Shown: one piece after another, positions 14,458 through 17,029 of the stretch
Numbering within the stretch: the stretch's first letter is position 1
Layout of the letters: each line of letters begins with the position of its first letter
Source: an uncultured Pseudomonadota bacterium
Lineage (GTDB): Bacteria; Myxococcota_A; UBA796; GCA-2862545
Assembly (NCBI GenBank): GCA_937891875.1
Contig: CALATR010000398.1
Coordinates: forward strand, 1-17,029
DNA: 17,029 nucleotides
Direction: 5' to 3'
Made by a program: the position numbers and the translations under genes
The notes under the pieces: model-generated
What the model saw: only the letters and a program-made list of their open reading frames with translations
What the model was told of the DNA's origin: nothing
Databases searched by the model: none

Positions 14458-16175
14458 GTTGGGGGGTGAGGGGAGAGGCAGAGACACAAAACCCCGAGGA
14501 TCTCGCGATCCTCGGGGCTTGATGTGGCTCCCCGTGTCGCTCCTGACCGGAACGACGGCTCCGCCACCTCCACATCGGCCTGAAACGTAGCTTCAAGCTC
14601 ATCCGTAAGCAGCTTGATGCCCTCATTGTCCAGCGGGATGCGCAGGGTGATCTCCAGCTTCTCCCGGTCGACCACCTCCACCTTCTTGATGAAGTGCAGC
14701 ACGACCTGGCGCTTCACCGCAAAGGGGATGTCCTCACCGCCGCGCTCCAGCAGGGAGGCGAAGCGCCGGAGCTGGGCGAGGTTCTTCTCGCGGGCGCGGT
14801 CGTAGTAGTCCTGCTTGGCGAGGACGGCGGCCTCCTCCTCGAGCTGCTCCTTCTTCTCGGTGAGGTCGGCGATGTGCTGCTGGCAGACGAGCGGGTCGAG
14901 CCCCTCGCCGATGGCCCGGTAGTAGTTCTGGATGCGGCGGTCGATCTCGGCGAGCTTCTGGTCCACGCGCTGGCTGCTCTCACCGTAGACCTGCCGGCGC
15001 GCTTCGATGCGCTCCCGGACCCGTTCCTGGAGCTCGTCGAGGCCGCCCTGGCTGCTCAAGCGGGCTCGGATGGTGCTCATCACCAGGGCGTCGGCCCAGT
15101 CGCGGTCGACGCCGAGCGGCTTGCAGACGGACGGGCCCTTGCTCAAGTAGGCGCCGCAGTAGTAGCGGAACCGCTCGGTCGTCTTGCCCGTCTTCTTGCT
15201 GGTGTACTTGTGGCGCCGGCCGTGGAAGTTGGCGCCGCAGCAGCCGCAGATCATCACCCGGCTCAGCAGGTAGGAGACGTGCTTGCGGCGGGAGGGCTGC
15301 ATGAACTGGCGGCTCTTTGCGATGCGCTGGCGCTCCTCGAACACCTCGCGGTCGATGATGGCGGGATGGGCGTCCTGGGTGACGATCCAGTCGTCCTCGC
15401 CGGTGCGCTCCCGGCTGTCGCGGCCGGCCTTGCGGCTCTGGAACCAGACCTGGTCGCCCACGTAGACCCGGTTGCTGAGCATGTGGTTGACGGTCGAGCT
15501 GTTCCAGTGGCGGCTCCTCGGGGCGGGCACGCCGCGCTTGTTCAGCTCGTTGGCGATGGACTTCACGCCCATGGCCAGATCGGTGGCGAGGCGGAAGATC
15601 TCCCGCACGGTGGCGACCTCCTCGTCGGGGCCGGGCACCAGCTTGGAGTGCTCACGGGCGCCGACCATGACCTTCTCGAGGCGGTAGCCGAAGGGCACGC
15701 GCCCGCCGTTGTGGAAGCCGCGCTCGGCGTTCTCGCGCATGCCCTTGAGGGTCTCGGTCGCCAGGTTCATCGAGTAGAACTGGTTGATGACCTCGATCAT
15801 GCCCTCGTACAGGAAGCCCTGCGGGGTGTCGGGGTCGTAGTTCTCGGTGATCGACTTCACGGTGACGCCGTGCTTGCGGAGCAGGCTCTTGAAGAGGATG
15901 GACTCCTCGCGGTTCCGGCTGAACCGGTCGAGCTTGTGGACCAGGATGAGGTCGACGTCGTTCTTGCGGCAGAAGCTCACCATGTCGCAGAAGCCGGGCC
16001 GCTTGTCGGCGGGCGCGTAGGCGGAGATGCCCTGGTCGACGAAGTCCTCGACCACCTGCACGCCGGGCTGCGCCTCGGCCCAGCGGTGGATGGCCTTGCG
16101 CTGGGCGGGGATGGAGATGTCCTTCTGGGCCTGCTCTTCGGAGGAGACGCGGCAGTAGGTGATGGCGGTCGGCAT
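14268..16175 (-). CDS. Large serine recombinase (resolvase/integrase family)
   Basis: A site-specific recombinase of up to 635 residues. The N-terminal resolvase domain has YCRVSSEEQ, with S11 the likely nucleophile, and KLDRFSRN with conserved arginines. A recombinase domain follows (about 165-280), then a zinc ribbon with C310, C312/C313 and distal cysteines in YYCG and SVCKP, and a long coiled coil (about 385-470), the layout of phage and transposon large serine integrases. The ATG at 16175 has AGGGAG five bases upstream and a TTGACA promoter box farther up. The C-terminal tail is odd: after about residue 548 the frame continues through a terminator-like hairpin and 190 bases of the opposite-strand neighbour, giving Pro/Ser-rich residues with no family resemblance. 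The functional protein probably ends earlier, so the original stop may have been lost. It may mobilise flanking DNA, but no att pair is identified. Confidence 0.9.
   Translation of the reverse strand: MPTAITYCRVSSEEQAQKDISIPAQRKAIHRWAEAQPGVQVVEDFVDQGISAYAPADKRPGFCDMVSFCRKNDVDLILVHKLDRFSRNREESILFKSLLRKHGVTVKSITENYDPDTPQGFLYEGMIEVINQFYSMNLATETLKGMRENAERGFHNGGRVPFGYRLEKVMVGAREHSKLVPGPDEEVATVREIFRLATDLAMGVKSIANELNKRGVPAPRSRHWNSSTVNHMLSNRVYVGDQVWFQSRKAGRDSRERTGEDDWIVTQDAHPAIIDREVFEERQRIAKSRQFMQPSRRKHVSYLLSRVMICGCCGANFHGRRHKYTSKKTGKTTERFRYYCGAYLSKGPSVCKPLGVDRDWADALVMSTIRARLSSQGGLDELQERVRERIEARRQVYGESSQRVDQKLAEIDRRIQNYYRAIGEGLDPLVCQQHIADLTEKKEQLEEEAAVLAKQDYYDRAREKNLAQLRRFASLLERGGEDIPFAVKRQVVLHFIKKVEVVDREKLEITLRIPLDNEGIKLLTDELEATFQADVEVAEPSFRSGATRGATSSPEDREILGVLCLCLSPHPPTHPDPNGIGTEHVPSPSIVASRSAQNPMADSSARVNALSISANTSPSALLAPLAKSSHRASWR
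14488..14517 (-). terminator. Rho-independent terminator reading leftward
   Basis: Perfect 11-bp stem: CCCCGAGGATC (14492-14502) pairs with GATCCTCGGGG (14507-14517) around a 4-base loop. On the minus strand the stem is followed by TTTTGTGT, as expected for a terminator of the recombinase transcript. On the plus strand the following bases are not T-rich, so it serves the plus-strand gene less well. It lies inside the nominal recombinase coding frame. Confidence 0.75.
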
Positions 16176-16232
16176 TCGGGCTCCCTGTCGAGGTTCGTGC
16201 GGTCCGGGGTCCGCGGGAAGGCCTCGACTGCA

Positions 16233-16261
16233 ACAACAGTGCCAGGGGGATCGGCTGTCAA
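16233..16261 (-). promoter_or_regulatory. Sigma-70-like promoter of the recombinase gene
   Basis: On the minus strand a perfect -35 box TTGACA (16256-16261) is followed, after 17 bases, by TGTTGT (16233-16238), a weak -10 matching TATAAT at three positions. The recombinase ATG at 16175 lies about 58 bases downstream of the -10. The consensus -35 stands out in this GC-rich sequence, but the -10 is poor. Confidence 0.45.
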
Positions 16262-16370
16262 GCACTTTCGTTGGGGTGCGAATGGGGTGCATCCAACGTG
16301 GCTTCCGGCGGGTCAGCGGCGGTGTCCGCGCGCCATCCGAGGCACGCCCGCCGACAAGCGCGGACGGGTG

Positions 16371-16450
16371 ATCGACCCGAACCGCGCCAGAGCGACCCAG
16401 ACCGCAGGTGAGCGACCCGAAGCGCGGGTCACCGACCCGAACCGGACGTT
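16371..16450 (+). repeat. Four tandem 20-bp direct repeats (iteron-like)
   Basis: Four units with an exact 20-base period start at 16371, 16391, 16411 and 16431. Each begins with two variable bases then CGACCC(G/A)A(A/G) and a GC-rich remainder; the core is CGACCCGAACCG. The 20-base period is not a multiple of three, arguing against coding, and is close to two helical turns, as for arrays of protein-binding sites. A more degenerate unit may precede it at 16351-16370. The array lies upstream of both the recombinase and the small plus-strand gene. Confidence 0.8.
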
Positions 16451-16484
16451 CGACGGGGCAGACCGCCGATCTGCCTGATCGTCG
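16451..16484. repeat. Interrupted inverted repeat beside the 20-bp array
   Basis: GGCAGA (16457-16462) pairs with TCTGCC (16470-16475) across a 7-base loop, and outside it CGAC (16451-16454) pairs with GTCG (16481-16484). No T-run follows, so it is not a simple terminator. It adjoins the end of the direct-repeat array and may be part of the same control or recombination site. Confidence 0.45.
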
Positions 16485-16595
16485 GAGGGCGTGGCGGGTG
16501 AAAAGCGAGGTCTGACGGGCATCGCGGAGGGTGGCACGACGGCTGCTTTGTGACCGGTCGAGCCCGCTGGAGGGCTGCACCGACCGAGGCCCACC

Positions 16596-16844
16596 GTGAC
16601 CGTGACCGTGACCCTGCGACCCGTCATCCTCTTCGAGCCGGATCCCGAGGCCGAGCGCGCCTACGACGCTGCGCTCGACCTGCTCGCGGACGCCATCGCC
16701 GAGCAGCTCATCGCCGAGGCCCGTGCCGAGGTCGCCGCCGAGCTCGGGCTCGAGCCCGAGGCGCTGGCGCATGACGGTGAGAGCCTCACCGACCACGCCC
16801 GCGAGCACATGGGCCGGCGGACCGGCTCGAAGGTGTCGCGATGA
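16596..16844 (+). CDS. Small hypothetical protein, C-terminus altered by the right-edge junction
   Basis: A small, Ala/Glu-rich, mostly helical protein of 82 residues in this window; no family is recognised. A GAGG at 16586-16589 lies six bases before the GTG at 16596. The gene opens with GTGACC repeated three times (last copy imperfect), so three in-phase GTG starts (16596, 16602, 16608) are possible. FEPDPEAERAYDAALDLL and ELIA-like helices follow. It is divergent from the recombinase across the repeat-bearing region and could be a partner such as a directionality factor, but nothing shows this. From about base 16826 the DNA reads better as the antisense of a dxr fragment, so the last five or six residues and the stop probably come from foreign sequence, and the native protein is likely longer. 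Confidence 0.5.
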   Translation: MTVTVTLRPVILFEPDPEAERAYDAALDLLADAIAEQLIAEARAEVAAELGLEPEALAHDGESLTDHAREHMGRRTGSKVSR

Positions 16845-16845
16845 C
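16815..16845. other. Junction between GC-rich genome and cdsA-dxr fragment
   Basis: DXR homology on the minus strand stops at about 16826, and the small plus-strand gene loses its helical character at about the same point, ending at a stop within the foreign DNA. Base composition also shifts here. The exact breakpoint cannot be set without relatives of either side. An assembly or library chimera is the simplest explanation; a real insertion into dxr is the alternative. Confidence 0.7.
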
Positions 16846-16912
16846 GCGACAGTACATCCAAGGTACTGACGCCGATAGAGCCGGTAGACCCCAATACCGT
16901 CACGCGCTCCAT
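16826..16912 (-). pseudogene. dxr: N-terminal fragment of 1-deoxy-D-xylulose 5-phosphate reductoisomerase
   Basis: Reading leftward from the ATG at 16912, the first ~29 residues are a textbook start of DXR/IspC: MERVTVLGSTGSIG, then VSTLDVLSRH and RDTFE. GSTGSIG is the NADPH-binding loop. After E29 (base 16826) the frame continues as PVRRP..., which no longer looks like DXR, where a Val-Ala-Leu-Thr-Ala-type stretch is expected. The gene is therefore cut off at about 16826 by joining to the GC-rich DNA. DXR catalyses the second step of the MEP isoprenoid pathway. The ATG shares one base with the cdsA stop (TAATG), a normal operon arrangement. Confidence 0.85.
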
Positions 16913-17029
16913 TACTGCCAGCCCACCGACATTAGCCCCAGGGCAAACACCGGCGATGCAGCGGTTAAACTGTCAACGCGATCCATTACGCCGCCATGAC
17001 CCGGCAACAACTGACTACTATCTTTAATA
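16912..17029 (-). CDS. cdsA: C-terminal fragment of phosphatidate cytidylyltransferase
   Basis: The last 38 codons of CdsA read leftward from 17028. They include the family signature K-D-S-S-Q-L-L-P-G-H-G-G-V-M-D-R-V-D, i.e. the metal- and CTP-binding KD...GHGG.DR.D pattern, then a hydrophobic final helix ending in SVGWQ and TAA (16914-16912). CdsA makes CDP-diacylglycerol from phosphatidic acid and CTP in the inner membrane. The gene continues past the right edge. The order cdsA-dxr with overlapping TAATG is found in Pseudomonas and other gammaproteobacteria. The DNA is clearly less GC-rich than the rest of the window. Confidence 0.9.
   Translation of the reverse strand, partial: IKDSSQLLPGHGGVMDRVDSLTAASPVFALGLMSVGWQ

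Larger units (their letters stand above)
16176..16595. other. 420-base intergenic region between recombinase and small gene
   Basis: No convincing gene lies here. From left to right it holds the recombinase ribosome site (16181-16186), a leftward promoter candidate (16233-16261), an AT-richer patch around 16255-16300, a four-copy 20-bp direct repeat (16371-16450), a hairpin (16451-16484) and the leader of the small plus-strand gene. The recombination site of the serine recombinase could lie here, since attachment sites of this family often sit beside the gene. Confidence 0.6.

Noticed and set aside
14521..14555. TGGCTCCCC stretch resembling the 3' end of a tRNA on the minus strand
   Set aside because: No T-loop (GTTCRANYC) at the right distance and no cloverleaf can be built upstream, so there is no support for a tRNA or tRNA-type att site.
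16371..16450. CRISPR array
   Set aside because: The units are contiguous 20-bp direct repeats without unique spacers, and no cas gene is present.
16841..16999. A 52-codon plus-strand frame starting with an ATGA overlap after the small gene
   Set aside because: It is antisense to the clear cdsA and dxr coding sequence and sits across the chimeric junction.

Overview
The window is almost entirely very GC-rich, tightly packed bacterial DNA whose gene content (thioester reductase and sulfotransferase lipid genes, a WYL regulator, a large modular toxin-like protein, secreted beta-helix and lipoprotein genes, a large serine recombinase) best suits a Myxococcota-like or related deltaproteobacterial genome, perhaps metagenome-derived. 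This placement is inferred from protein style, not from a marker gene. The last ~200 bases are different: on the minus strand they carry the end of cdsA and the start of dxr from a less GC-rich, probably gammaproteobacterial genome, so the right edge is a junction between two unrelated DNAs.

Left region (1-4271, plus strand): a thioester-reductase domain cut by the window edge, a three-histidine-box fatty acid desaturase and a PAPS-type sulfotransferase are translationally coupled by ATGA and GTGA overlaps, and a SAM methyltransferase follows after 59 bases. Together they look like the tail of a lipid or polyketide-type tailoring operon: reduce an acyl thioester, desaturate, sulfate, perhaps methylate.

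Region 4302-6143: an epoxide-hydrolase-like alpha/beta hydrolase (minus) is divergent from a DeoR/WYL transcriptional regulator (plus). The gap between them holds two related inverted repeats 43 bp apart, likely the regulator's operators.

Centre (6281-12155): a 985-residue protein combines a short N-terminal segment like that of contractile-injection-system cargo, an acidic GDDLS pentapeptide array, a lysine/serine linker, an HNH-like nuclease candidate (around residues 595-626) and a C-terminal cysteine protease candidate with the Gln...Cys...Asp-x-His arrangement of herpesvirus-tegument-type deubiquitinases (Q813, C823, D936, H938). A lipoprotein gene follows it. A convergent minus-strand gene encodes an LRR-like protein carrying a SUKH/SMI1-like domain, a fold used by many toxin immunity proteins. 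This is the best candidate for a new effector system.

Right region (12322-16844): a secreted beta-helix plus transglutaminase-like protein (plus); a large serine recombinase (minus) whose frame runs through its own terminator-like hairpin into the neighbour; a 420-base intergenic stretch with a consensus -35 box, a four-copy 20-bp repeat and a hairpin; then a small gene that runs into the junction with the cdsA-dxr fragment.
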